DNA of 50,391 nt from Dyadobacter flavalbus (GTDB taxonomy: Bacteria > Bacteroidota > Bacteroidia > Cytophagales > Spirosomataceae): NCBI RefSeq assembly GCF_006149045.1, contig NZ_VBSN01000035.1, positions 1-50,391 of the forward strand, given 5' to 3'. The translations under genes were made by a program, and so were the position numbers. Shown piece by piece: positions 1 through 9,824 of this stretch. The stretch's first letter is position 1. The number at the start of each line of letters is the position of its first letter. Below the pieces are notes generated by a model. That model worked only from the letters and a program-made list of their open reading frames with translations, made no database searches and was not told the DNA's origin.

Positions 1-2557
1 GGGATGCCGTATAAGTTAAAGGATCTGAATCTTCATCCGTGAAAGTGCCTGCTGCCATCTTGTAGCTGAAAGCCGAGCCTGCAACAACACTCTGGTCCGA
101 AATTGACAAGGCCAATACCGGTGCATGGTTAGTAGCGGCTGCTGCATTTACGACCAGATTGAACTCTGTGCTGGCTGAAACTTTTCCGTCATTTGCCGTC
201 AGCTTAATGCGGTAAGTAGCTGCTGTTTCAGGTGTACCGCTGAATGACACATTAGCTGCATCAAAAGACAGCCACAAAGGAAGTGAACCGTCATTGGCCA
301 AAGAAGCCGTGTAAGTTAAAGGATCTGAATCTTCATCGGTAAAAGTGCCAGCTGCTACATTATAGGTAAAGGCCGTTCCTGCAACTGCACTCTGGTCATT
401 GATCGGCAACGCTGCAACCGGAGCATGATTAATAGCAGCAGCTGCATTTACGACCAGATTGAATTCGGTACTGGCTGAAACTTTTCCGTCATTAGCCGTT
501 AGTTTAATGCGGTAAGTGGCTGCTGCATCAGGTGTGCCGCTGAATGACAGATTAGCTGCATCAAAAGACAGCCACGAAGGAAGTAAACCGTCATTGGCCA
601 AAGAAACTGTATAAGTTAAAGGATCTGAATCTTCATCCGTAAATGTACCAGCTGCTACATTATAGGTAAAGGCCGTTCCTGTTACAGCAGTCTGATCATT
701 GATCGGCAACGCTGCAACTGGTGCATGATTACCCGTTACAGGTTTATTTACATGTATCGTAACCTGTGCCGTAGCAGAAAGTGCCGGAGTAGCATTGTCC
801 GTAGCCTGAACGGTCAATACATAAACCGAATCAGTAGCATAATTCAATGTACCCGCAAGTGTAATGGCTCCGCTTTCGGAATCAATTGCGAATTTAGACG
901 ACTGGTTGCCGGCAGTAATGCTGTAATGAACGGTCTGGCCGGCAGCGTCCGTTGCGGAAACCTGGCCGATGCCTGCGCCTGCAGCTGTTGCTTCATCTTT
1001 ATTGAACGAGTAAGTTGCACTGGCGAAAACAGGTGCCTCGTTAGGAGGTGTTACCGGCAGGATTTCAATCGCGTTGATGATCGCATTGTCTTTTGAAGCA
1101 ATGAAGTCAATGTTCAGTACGCCGTCAGAAACTTGCGTTTCAATCGTTTTAATCAGAACATTAGTTTTGCCAACTTCTGAAAATATATCCAGATTATCAA
1201 GAAGCGTATTACCTTCAAAATTAACATCAAAAATTCTTCCTCCTGCTGCTCCCTGGAAGTTTTCGACGAAATGCATATTAATCGTATATCTTCCATTTGC
1301 AATTGGAAGATAATAGGAAAATTTACTTCCGAAACGGCGCTCGTAATAAAGTTCAGGTACTGTAATAGTGCTTGGCAAACCAGTATAGCTTGCATTACTT
1401 ACGTTTCCTGCTACCCGCGCATATATATCATCAGCATTGTAAACCACCGAGCCGACTGTCCGCTGAATCCCTCCGGCATTGATCCGGTAAGGAGCCGTAA
1501 TCATCGGGAATTCGTAATTCTTGATTGAAAAGTTGTCGAAGCTGTAAGTAAGAGCAGAGGTGTTAGTACGATGCGTTGCATAAATACCTGCATAAATTGT
1601 CTTTCCGGCCAGCGCCATGTCGGCAATGTTAATAGCAGCCGGATTGGTACCTGACGTGTAAGCAGTTCCAACATTTGTATAAGCAACACCATCCGTAGAA
1701 TAATAGCCTTCCAAAGTATTGGTAACAAAATCCGCAACCATACGCAGACGAACAGTCTTTGTACTCAAATTATCTATAACGCCTGTAACTCGCTGATCGG
1801 TGTTTGCATTTGTAGTAACGCCGGAAGTAACATCATTCAGCTCTTTGCGCATTTCTACCTTGTTTGCACTTATTGAAAGTTTCAAGAAGGTTTTATCACT
1901 AAGTCCAACCCACAAACCACCCTGTTCAGACTTTGTACCATTAAACGGGTTTATGATGGTCGTTTCAAAGACAACTCTGCCGTCTGCCAGAATTCCGGCA
2001 CCCAGCGCATTAATCTGATTATTGTTTGTCTGAAATGCTATTCCACTGTTTGTCCGGATATTCAGTTTTCCATCGGCAATGGTCAGTCTGGAAGGCTTGT
2101 AGCCCTTTGGAACCGCTGTAGAAGAAATGGAGTCCGTCGATACAGGAGTTCCGGAAAGGTCGCCGACCATTGTAAAGCCAATCAGAGCACCATTCTTGTC
2201 CAGCAAACCGCCTTCATTGCCGTCAAAGTTCAAGTTGAACGGCAAGGTTACATTTACCTGTTCGCAAGGCAGGGTTGTAATGTTTGTGCAAGGGTCTGCC
2301 AATGGCAATGCCCCTGCTTTCATCCCTTTTGACTTTTGCGTAAAGTCCTGTTCAGGTTTCGTCTTTTCCGATGAGCGGGTAACAGCCGTTTTTACGGCTG
2401 CAAACTCTTTCAACGGCCAAGAAAACAAATCATTTTCACGGACGAAATTCAGTGCAAAGGATTGCATACTGACTATCAGTCCGATTAAAATGATTAATGG
2501 CCAAGCCCACACAAAATAGCGCCGGGGCCTGTGAATCAAAGAGTAATCTTTCTTCAT
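1..2557 (-). CDS. Large secreted malectin / cadherin / Ig-like repeat protein (C-terminus beyond window)
   Basis: This reading frame is open from an ATG at 2557 down to the left edge (about 852 codons) with no stop, so the gene is cut by the window. Domains in order: a hydrophobic signal segment at residues about 14-37; a concanavalin A-like beta-sandwich region at about 100-340; a malectin-type carbohydrate-binding domain at about 355-502 (starts with an RINAGG motif, contains MHFVE, ends in IEILPV); a cadherin-like domain at about 505-605; then tandem Ig/cadherin-like modules with the repeated motif DEDSDPLTYT. The modules recur every 300 bp exactly (100 residues) at 11, 311 and 611 and look about 85-90% identical by eye. 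It is probably a cell-surface or secreted adhesin or glycan-binding protein, and a sorting domain would lie outside the window. It shares malectin and ConA-like modules with the 1888-residue protein upstream. The domain class is fairly sure; the biological role is inferred. Confidence 0.85.
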   Translation of the reverse strand, partial: MKKDYSLIHRPRRYFVWAWPLIILIGLIVSMQSFALNFVRENDLFSWPLKEFAAVKTAVTRSSEKTKPEQDFTQKSKGMKAGALPLADPCTNITTLPCEQVNVTLPFNLNFDGNEGGLLDKNGALIGFTMVGDLSGTPVSTDSISSTAVPKGYKPSRLTIADGKLNIRTNSGIAFQTNNNQINALGAGILADGRVVFETTIINPFNGTKSEQGGLWVGLSDKTFLKLSISANKVEMRKELNDVTSGVTTNANTDQRVTGVIDNLSTKTVRLRMVADFVTNTLEGYYSTDGVAYTNVGTAYTSGTNPAAINIADMALAGKTIYAGIYATHRTNTSALTYSFDNFSIKNYEFPMITAPYRINAGGIQRTVGSVVYNADDIYARVAGNVSNASYTGLPSTITVPELYYERRFGSKFSYYLPIANGRYTINMHFVENFQGAAGGRIFDVNFEGNTLLDNLDIFSEVGKTNVLIKTIETQVSDGVLNIDFIASKDNAIINAIEILPVTPPNEAPVFASATYSFNKDEATAAGAGIGQVSATDAAGQTVHYSITAGNQSSKFAIDSESGAITLAGTLNYATDSVYVLTVQATDNATPALSATAQVTIHVNKPVTGNHAPVAALPINDQTAVTGTAFTYNVAAGTFTDEDSDPLTYTVSLANDGLLPSWLSFDAANLSFSGTPDAAATYRIKLTANDGKVSASTEFNLVVNAAAAINHAPVAALPINDQSAVAGTAFTYNVAAGTFTDEDSDPLTYTASLANDGSLPLWLSFDAANVSFSGTPETAATYRIKLTANDGKVSASTEFNLVVNAAAATNHAPVLALSISDQSVVAGSAFSYKMAAGTFTDEDSDPLTYTAS
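11..735 (-). repeat. In-gene tandem repeat, 300-bp period
   Basis: Copies begin at 11, 311 and 611 on the plus strand, each opening with taagttaaaggatctgaatc. The first two copies are complete and the third runs to about 735, where it meets a cadherin-like domain. The exact 300-bp period keeps the frame, giving 100-residue modules. Copy 2 and the part of copy 3 present are more alike than copies 1 and 2. The array probably continues past the left edge. Confidence 0.9.
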
Positions 2558-3974
2558 GATTAATCGTTAGTAATAATTAATTTTAAGGATATTGAAAATT
2601 TGAAATGATAATATTTACTGATTGACAAACAGCAGGTTACATGAACCGGAACTGTTGAATAACAAATGATAGAGTTGGGTTTAAGGAAGCTTTTCAGAGA
2701 TTTACAGCATGACTTTATGATTAAGATTGCGGATTGTGACAGGTATCAGACGGTATGCTGTATTTCTGTTAAAAGTGGCATAACCACGTTCAGGGAAACT
2801 TTCAAACTGGGGGGAAGATTTGTCTAATGAACCGTTGTAAAACGATCCCGAAACGGTGAGAATCCGGAGCGTTTTGGAAAGCATTAAACCAAAGAAATGA
2901 TACGTAGCGTAAAGGTTCTTGATCATTATTTTTATTTTCAGGTTTTTGACGAACTGTTTTAACTTAATTTTCTGATTGTTAAGCGCATAGGTTTTACTTG
3001 CTGTATACAGATACAGCAATGCATGGCTGAAAAATAGATTTCATTTTTTTCTTACCAGACTTGTCATTTGTGCTTAGATCAATACAGAAACAATTGTTAT
3101 TAACGTAAACTGATATAAGAGGGTAAATTTTCCGGAACATGCAAAATCGCTGAAACAGAGCTGAATATTAATTAATAAACAGACTGAACAGAGCGCCAGG
3201 AAGCAGACTTTTTATAAGAATACTTCCAAGTATTATTCAATTTTACATATTCTGTAACTGCAATGTGAAAAAAGAGTATTTCTGGAGTGGGTTATTGCTG
3301 TCAATTCTGGTATGCCGGCAAGGAATATTATAAAAATGGTACTGAACTGATTCCCATTATATTATATAACTTCTGGTTTACATGTTAACAAATCTCAGCA
3401 AATAGTAATCTTGCAAAAAGCATATTTTGATAAAACAGGCAAATGTGCCAATAAAGCGGAAAAAGTATATATGAAACGGAAATACGTCTTATAATACGGA
3501 CAAACAGTTACACAATAAAAGGTAAAATGGCCAGAAACAAAAGTTTTGCCGTCATTTTGTTGAACTTAGAAGTATTTACAAATCAAGAAGTTAGTAGTAT
3601 TTATTCTAGAACTTAAAATAATTTTTTTATATATCCAAATTAATAACCTTTGAAAATGTTCTCAGATGCTTTCTAAGCCCCCATTTGATTTATGGACTCT
3701 GGTTTTACTCAATCCTTAAAAAAGTACAATAATTATAATAATATTCTCACGTAATATTTCGCAGTTACATGTAAAACTATAACGCTATAACTTATAGCAA
3801 TATACGTAATTCGTGTCGTTGATTCAGAACAGAACCGGAAATCCGGATTCCTAATCTTTATAAAATTCATTGTTGCAAATCAGCAAATTACATTCCACCA
3901 TAAACCAGAAATCCGCTGAAAACCTGTTGTCAGGTTCTCAGCGGATTTATAGCTGTTGACTTAATTTCTACTGA
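2558..3974. other. 1.4-kb AT-rich gap between two large secreted-protein genes
   Basis: I see no convincing gene here. A 105-codon minus-strand frame at 2702-3019 has no recognisable domain and an unusual composition rich in K, N, L and I. The stretch is clearly more AT-rich than its flanks. It holds a strong hairpin at 3909-3948 just after the upstream gene. It must also contain the promoter and leader for the malectin-repeat gene starting at 2557, but I could not find a clean copy of the Bacteroidota promoter consensus near that start. Confidence 0.6.
3909..3948 (-). terminator. Strong hairpin after the T9SS-sorted giant protein gene
   Basis: An 11-bp perfect stem (AAATCCGCTGA at 3909-3919 with TCAGCGGATTT at 3938-3948) continues after a one-base mismatch into a 6-bp stem (AACCTG with CAGGTT) and a TTGT loop. 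It lies about 27 nt past the stop codon of the minus-strand gene ending at 3975. There is no long U-run after it, so it may act as an RNA 3'-end stabiliser as well as a terminator. Confidence 0.75.
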
Positions 3975-6900
3975 TTATCTGGTTACAATAATCTTGCTTG
4001 TAGTTAAAGTATTATCGGTCTTTTTGATTTGTATCAAATATAACCCTGCTGAAAAGTCCTTTACAGAAACACCCTGAGACAATTCATGGACGTTTTCTGA
4101 ATAGAACATTTCTTTTCCTGACAAATTATGGATTGTAACTGATCTGACTGTTTTCCAGTCTGCAACATTAAAATGGATCATTTCACCTGCCGGATTCGGG
4201 AAAATCCCGGCAGCCGATTCATTTTCGGAATCTGACGAAGTTGAAAAATAATCATTTGCGTTCGATAACCGCTGATTGTCTGAAGCCTTGAGTGTCTGTT
4301 TGACCATACTGAAGTGAACAGTCAAAGCCGTACCCGCCGTGCCCTTTGCGTTTGCCAGCGTATAAGGTGTTGCCGTCAAAGTGTAGCTGCCTGTTGCCGG
4401 AACCCAGTTGTAATAATTTCCTTTTGTATCACCGAACAACGCATAAGGTGCATCTGTTTCGGTCTGGTTCTTGCTTTGAGGACCTGTCATGGCAAACTTT
4501 ACACTGCCTACAACGGAAGGATTGGTTACGGCCTGAATGTTGAGGTTTTTTGAAAATGCATTCAAATTGAGAACTGCACCTTCGGTTATAGTCTGAATAA
4601 CCTGATCATTATCTGCATTGATGAGCCTGAATTCCGTAACCTGCTGGCTTGCCGTGGATGACGGCTGAACATTCAGTATAACCTGATCGGCGGCACTGCT
4701 TGCGCCCAGGTTGTCTTTTACCACAAGGCTGAATACATAAGTCCCGGCCACAAGTCCGCTTAATGAAGGATTTGCAACAGATTTACTGCTGAATACGGCA
4801 TTGTTCGGACCGCTGACCTGGCTCCATACATATTCCTGAATTGTACCGTCCGCATCGGTTGCCGACCCGTTTAAACTCACATTGCTGGCCGGCAAAGTAA
4901 CCGTGTTGTCCGTTCCTGCATTGGCGACAGGTGCCTGATTCGGGTTATCCGTTCCTTCTCCCGTCAGTCCGATCATCAGCGGCTCAGCAGCTTCGCTGTA
5001 AGTTACATGCAGCTGAGCTACTTTTGTACCAAGCGATGCAGGTTTGAAATTTACGGCAACAACCTTGGAAGCACCCGCAGCCAAGGTTACAGTTTCTGAG
5101 AAGTCATGACTGAATTCTGCATTGTTGGCACCCATTACCGAAATGGCGCTGATCTGTTTTGAAGCTGCCGAACTGTTCGTCAATGTTATATTCTGTGAAG
5201 CGGAAACAGTGCCTGCCTGCTGACTGAAGAAATGCAAGGATGCCGGACTTGCGGTTATGTCAGATGTACTGGTGGTAACGGGTAAAATTTCAATGGCCGA
5301 TATTTTTGGCTGATCAACATTAACTGAAAAATCAATATTAAGCGTGCCGTCATTTACCGTCACTTCAAAGGTTTTTACAAGAAGGTTCATTGCGCCGGCT
5401 TCTGCATAAATATCAAAATTCGGAAGTTCTGCAGGCCCGCCTTCGAGGTTGACGCCAAACAATCTTTTTCCGGCCCCGGCCGGCCCTCCGCCGGTTGCGC
5501 CCCAGTATATTTCAACAAAATGCAAATTTACCTGATAAGTGCCGTTCGCAACAGGAAATGCATAACCGAACGGTGTAGCCGAACTGCGCTCCGTTTTGTA
5601 TAACGCATCCGAATTGGTACCGGCTATATCCCCGATTTTTGTATTGGTAAATATTTTTCCGCCTTTATAATACTGATCTGCTGCCCAGGTTTTGTTTTCC
5701 AGCGTCAATGCCGCGCCTCCGCTGTTGATCTTGTAAAGAGACGAAACTGTTCCGCCAGTATTTCCGCTCAGTGAAACCATAAAAGTGGAAGCTTGTCCGG
5801 TATGACTGATTGCAATGCTTCCCGACTTGCTGCCCGCAGATGCCGGTGCAAAATTTACCTGAACATTCACGCTGCCGCCAGCCGGAATGACGAAAGGCAA
5901 CTGGAAAGGCAAAGTATAGGAAAAGGAATTATCGCCTGATTTGGTAACAGAAGTTACGACAATAGCCTGATTGCCCGTTGTATTCTGCAGTACAAGTGTT
6001 TTGCTGTTTATAGAAGAAGCTGCAACCTGCCCGAAATCAAGGCTTGTGCTTCCTGAAAGTGCACTTTGAGTCAGCGCTGTGCCCACGGGAGTTGTTGTTC
6101 CGCCAAAGTAAAATGCTTCCTGCGAACTCAGTAACGGACTGCCGCCCTGCTTGCCTGCGCCGGCCACTATGTAAATTCCGTTATTGCTTTCAATGGCCTG
6201 CGTGCCGTGTCTGGCCTGCTTAAGATTTGCCAGTTTTCTCCATGCATTTGTATTGATATTGAGTGCTTCTGTTTCAATATGTGCATCGGGCTGCGGGCTT
6301 TCGCCGCCAATTACAATCAGTTCGTTACCCAGTACAACGTTTCCGGCACCGGCACGCGGCGTTGGAATATTGCTGCTTTGCGCAAGCGCAGTCCACTTGG
6401 CCGCAGCAAAATCATAAACATCCACTTCGGGAACCGTCAGGCTGAACACCTGATTTGTACTGCCCGAGGAACGACGGCCGCCGGCTGCATAGATTTTGCC
6501 ATTGGCAACCGCGGCATGAAAATGGTCGCGGGCATGCGGCGCATCGGGTAATGTTTTCCAGGTTCCGGAAGCAGGATCAAATTCATCAAGCCATTTTACA
6601 TGGCCCGTCCAATGTCCGTCCAGGATCCCTCCTATCAGGTAAATCTTTTTGTTATAAACCACAACCCCGGCTGAACCTCTCTGACGGCTGGCCGGAATCG
6701 TACCGCCTTTTGTCCATTTGTCTGTAACCGGGTTATAGATGTAAATATCCGGAACCGGCTTTTCTCTTGGGTACGAACCCGTAAAAGCGCCAATTACATA
6801 AATTAGTCCGTCCATTGTCACCGCCTGAAAATGATGCAGCTCCATCGGAACATTGCTTTTGTTTGTCCAGGTTTTCTTTACGGGATCATAGATCTGTACG

Positions 6901-9590
6901 GCCTTGATTCCCCGGCCTCCCATCAGATAAAACTTGTCTCCCGCCTGTACATATGCATTTTCCTCACGGCCAATCGGCGTACCCGAACCTGAAGCAAGCG
7001 TTTGCCAGCTCCCGGCAGCAGTCACCTGATCGGCAGTAACATGAATGTAATCCCAGGTTGCCGTATAGGAAGCCGCATTGCGTGAAGTGGAAATAATTCC
7101 GACTGCCAGAGCAGGCGTGTTCTGAATAGTTGTTACAAGTGCGCCGCTTGCCTGAATTGCTGGACCTGCGTTTACAGCCGTGCCTCCGTTCATTGCATAT
7201 TTAGGCTGAACAACACCGGTAACAGGATTGACTGCCAGAAACAAATCGATTGTTGTGGCCGAAAGAATGTTTGCAACCGTTATGACATTTGTCGTTGCCA
7301 CGCCTGCATTTTCCGATACGATCTGGATGCCTCCATTTCCGGCGTTTGCATCAAGAGCAATTTTGATATAATTGTCCTGATCTCCGGTTCCTATATAAAT
7401 GCCTTGTGACTGATTGTCTGCCGGAACATTGTTATTAAAGAAATTTGCAAGTATCCGGCCGTTTACGGTAAAAGGCCCGGTCGAGGCATTTACATTAACC
7501 CCAAACTGGAAAGCATTTTCCTGATTGTTGAGATCGCCCAATGCGTCGCCGGCAGTAGTTGCTACAACCGAGAAAGCGCCAACTGCGCCGCCGGCAATCA
7601 GGTTTTCTTCATCAAACTGGTTCTGATAATTGTTCGTTGCCTTTTGGTTACTCATCAAACCGGTAAATCCAAGGCCAAAGAATCCCGTTCCGGGATAGTT
7701 GTTGAACAGGTCGTACTGAACAGGCAATGTTGTATTCAGACCATTGTTGCTGTCTCTGGCAAAAAAATCTGCGTTGTCCAGGATTTTGTCATTATCATCA
7801 TCCGGATCATTCAGATCAGAAATTTTATCTCCGTCAAAATCGGTCGGCTGACTGGATGCCTGACACGGATTGGTTTTATTGTCTATTTCGTCAGCATTGG
7901 AGTAGCCGTCATTGTCTTCGTCCAAAGTAGTGCTGTACTGGCCGCTGCATGAAACAAGGTCAGCCGGTTCAAATATGGTGATCGCATTGGCACCGTAAGT
8001 AGCAGCCCATACCGTACCCGGAAAGATTTCGTTGTCGCCCTGTGCAGTGATGTCCAGCGGCTGCGATCCGAAGTTGGAGGCAAAAGGCGCATCCTGAATA
8101 AGTCTCTTGTTTCCTTTCTTGTTCAGTACACCGTCGCCGGCTTCGTTAAATTTTATAGTGTAAATATTTCCATTGTAACAGGCCGCAAGCAAATTGCCCT
8201 TTAATGCGCCATTGAAATTGGACGCAGTGTACTCAACCAGCCCGTTTGTAGAAGTAGGAAAGGTAAGCAGCGATTTGTCTGCCTCGCCCGGACTCTGATA
8301 ATCTCCTTCTATCGGATTGGCCATATTCACAGGAACCGGCGGCCAGTCGGCAGGCAAAGGGCTGCTTCCGGTTTTACTTGTACGCCAAACGCCCGTAGAT
8401 CCCGACCTCGTGTACAATCCCGCGCCGGCCGGATTTGCCCGGATCGGATTCGGGTGCCCTGCGTAATAGCTGCCCGCTACGTATGTGTCCAGATTACCGA
8501 TATAGTGAAAACCGTCCAGATTGTTTACCTGCGGATCATTGATGCCCGGCCCGCTGGAACCGGGTTCTCCTGAAACATAATTGTTTGTAACCGTTCCATT
8601 GCTGCCTTCTTTGTCAGGACCTCCGCCCCACCCCTGGTTCGGGCCGTTATCAACGGTGTACATTCTTCCTGCTTTGCCGGGTGTTTTGGTAATCACAAAA
8701 TCATAGGCATTGCGGTAACCGGTGGAATGAATTGCTACCGGGCCGTTTGCCACAACTTTCGCCTGGTTCAATCCGTCGTTTCCGCCAAACGGATCGTTCA
8801 CGTCCGAGTTGTCGGCATTGTTGCTGCGCGTCGGGTCATCAACGGTAGGAAGGTCATATTTATATTTGTTGTTTCCACTGCCTTTTACCGGCATTGCCTC
8901 AATTTTTGCCAGATCAATGGAAACTATGGCTGTTGCAAGTGCGTATTCGGTAATGTATGCGAAATTGGCAGAAGGTGCTCCTGCATTGGTGAACCCGCCG
9001 ACAGTCAGATATAATATGTTTGTTTTGGTATCCAGCTGCATGCCGTTTGTAGAGTGGTTTTCCTCGGATCTTGGAAAACCACGGATCAGGTCTGTTTTGT
9101 CCCAGCCACTGGCTGTTTTTGTAAGCTTGGAAAGAATTCCTGAATTGGTATCCAGATTAAGATCCCCGGAAGGTCCGCCAATCCGGCTGTCGCTCGATGT
9201 TACATAAAGTACAGGACTGGAAGCAGTGCCCGTCACGAGCAAGGAAGTAATCTGGCGGGTCGTCACCGAAGTATTAACTTTTCCGTCATCATTGTGATTG
9301 GGAATGCCATTGATCAGTGAAATGGTTTCCGTAGCTGTTGTAGTGTAATTGTTTGCTCCGTTTCTGGTGATGGTAAAAACCTTGATAATCCCGTTTTGCT
9401 GGGCAACATACAACCGGTTGTCGGGACCGAACTGCAGGCTGGTCGGATTGCTTAATGCAATGCCTTTCAGACTGCTCGTTGTAAAATTTACATTCTGACC
9501 AAAAGTGATCGTAATACTAAAAACCAAGGAGAGAAAAACAGCGTAAAAGAGCCTTTGAGTATGAAGGTAACAGGTAAAAAAATGATTCAT
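3975..9590 (-). CDS. Giant T9SS-secreted protein: sorbosone-dehydrogenase-like propeller, Kelch, malectin, PKD-like
   Basis: The frame is open from 9641 (1888 codons), but the ATG at 9590 (codon 18) is the better start because it puts a basic/hydrophobic signal peptide ending TFGQ at the N-terminus. Domains (residues numbered from 9641): glucose/sorbosone dehydrogenase-like beta-propeller about 55-550; acidic thrombospondin type 3-like calcium repeats about 570-635 (DEDNDGY, DFDGDKISD); ConA-like sandwich about 660-875; Kelch propeller about 877-1180 (repeated YLMGG/YLIGG strands); two choice-of-anchor D / ASPM-like Ig domains about 1195-1295 and 1460-1560; a malectin domain about 1299-1450 between them; PKD/K319-like domain about 1567-1657; and a T9SS type A sorting domain at about 1810-1888 (FPNPAGE, ending SKIIVTR). 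It is predicted to be exported to the periplasm by Sec and to the cell surface by T9SS. Substrate unknown. Catalysis by the first propeller is unproven. Confidence 0.9.
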   Translation of the reverse strand: MNHFFTCYLHTQRLFYAVFLSLVFSITITFGQNVNFTTSSLKGIALSNPTSLQFGPDNRLYVAQQNGIIKVFTITRNGANNYTTTATETISLINGIPNHNDDGKVNTSVTTRQITSLLVTGTASSPVLYVTSSDSRIGGPSGDLNLDTNSGILSKLTKTASGWDKTDLIRGFPRSEENHSTNGMQLDTKTNILYLTVGGFTNAGAPSANFAYITEYALATAIVSIDLAKIEAMPVKGSGNNKYKYDLPTVDDPTRSNNADNSDVNDPFGGNDGLNQAKVVANGPVAIHSTGYRNAYDFVITKTPGKAGRMYTVDNGPNQGWGGGPDKEGSNGTVTNNYVSGEPGSSGPGINDPQVNNLDGFHYIGNLDTYVAGSYYAGHPNPIRANPAGAGLYTRSGSTGVWRTSKTGSSPLPADWPPVPVNMANPIEGDYQSPGEADKSLLTFPTSTNGLVEYTASNFNGALKGNLLAACYNGNIYTIKFNEAGDGVLNKKGNKRLIQDAPFASNFGSQPLDITAQGDNEIFPGTVWAATYGANAITIFEPADLVSCSGQYSTTLDEDNDGYSNADEIDNKTNPCQASSQPTDFDGDKISDLNDPDDDNDKILDNADFFARDSNNGLNTTLPVQYDLFNNYPGTGFFGLGFTGLMSNQKATNNYQNQFDEENLIAGGAVGAFSVVATTAGDALGDLNNQENAFQFGVNVNASTGPFTVNGRILANFFNNNVPADNQSQGIYIGTGDQDNYIKIALDANAGNGGIQIVSENAGVATTNVITVANILSATTIDLFLAVNPVTGVVQPKYAMNGGTAVNAGPAIQASGALVTTIQNTPALAVGIISTSRNAASYTATWDYIHVTADQVTAAGSWQTLASGSGTPIGREENAYVQAGDKFYLMGGRGIKAVQIYDPVKKTWTNKSNVPMELHHFQAVTMDGLIYVIGAFTGSYPREKPVPDIYIYNPVTDKWTKGGTIPASRQRGSAGVVVYNKKIYLIGGILDGHWTGHVKWLDEFDPASGTWKTLPDAPHARDHFHAAVANGKIYAAGGRRSSGSTNQVFSLTVPEVDVYDFAAAKWTALAQSSNIPTPRAGAGNVVLGNELIVIGGESPQPDAHIETEALNINTNAWRKLANLKQARHGTQAIESNNGIYIVAGAGKQGGSPLLSSQEAFYFGGTTTPVGTALTQSALSGSTSLDFGQVAASSINSKTLVLQNTTGNQAIVVTSVTKSGDNSFSYTLPFQLPFVIPAGGSVNVQVNFAPASAGSKSGSIAISHTGQASTFMVSLSGNTGGTVSSLYKINSGGAALTLENKTWAADQYYKGGKIFTNTKIGDIAGTNSDALYKTERSSATPFGYAFPVANGTYQVNLHFVEIYWGATGGGPAGAGKRLFGVNLEGGPAELPNFDIYAEAGAMNLLVKTFEVTVNDGTLNIDFSVNVDQPKISAIEILPVTTSTSDITASPASLHFFSQQAGTVSASQNITLTNSSAASKQISAISVMGANNAEFSHDFSETVTLAAGASKVVAVNFKPASLGTKVAQLHVTYSEAAEPLMIGLTGEGTDNPNQAPVANAGTDNTVTLPASNVSLNGSATDADGTIQEYVWSQVSGPNNAVFSSKSVANPSLSGLVAGTYVFSLVVKDNLGASSAADQVILNVQPSSTASQQVTEFRLINADNDQVIQTITEGAVLNLNAFSKNLNIQAVTNPSVVGSVKFAMTGPQSKNQTETDAPYALFGDTKGNYYNWVPATGSYTLTATPYTLANAKGTAGTALTVHFSMVKQTLKASDNQRLSNANDYFSTSSDSENESAAGIFPNPAGEMIHFNVADWKTVRSVTIHNLSGKEMFYSENVHELSQGVSVKDFSAGLYLIQIKKTDNTLTTSKIIVTR

Positions 9591-9824
9591 ACGATTGTGT
9601 ATTATTTGATACTTCGGATAAATTAATATACTATCAGACACATAAATATAGAGTTGTAAATATTACAAACCCAAGATTTGCATGAAATTCTGACGAATAA
9701 TAATCTATCAACAAATAGTTGTTAATGAGCCATTTAGCCTCACAAAAACTATCTCTTCAATAATACATAATACTTGTGCATTTTCTGTAGAAATACTTGT
9801 AACCGCAGTTTAACTATTTGAAAT

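Noticed and set aside
2702..3019. 105-codon minus-strand reading frame in the AT-rich gap
   Set aside because: No recognisable domain or signal, biased composition typical of AT-rich non-coding DNA, and no promoter or ribosome-binding context.
6184..6727. Overlapping plus-strand frames inside the giant T9SS protein gene
   Set aside because: Their products are Cys/Arg/His-rich with no domain, and they lie opposite a frame with clear Kelch repeats.
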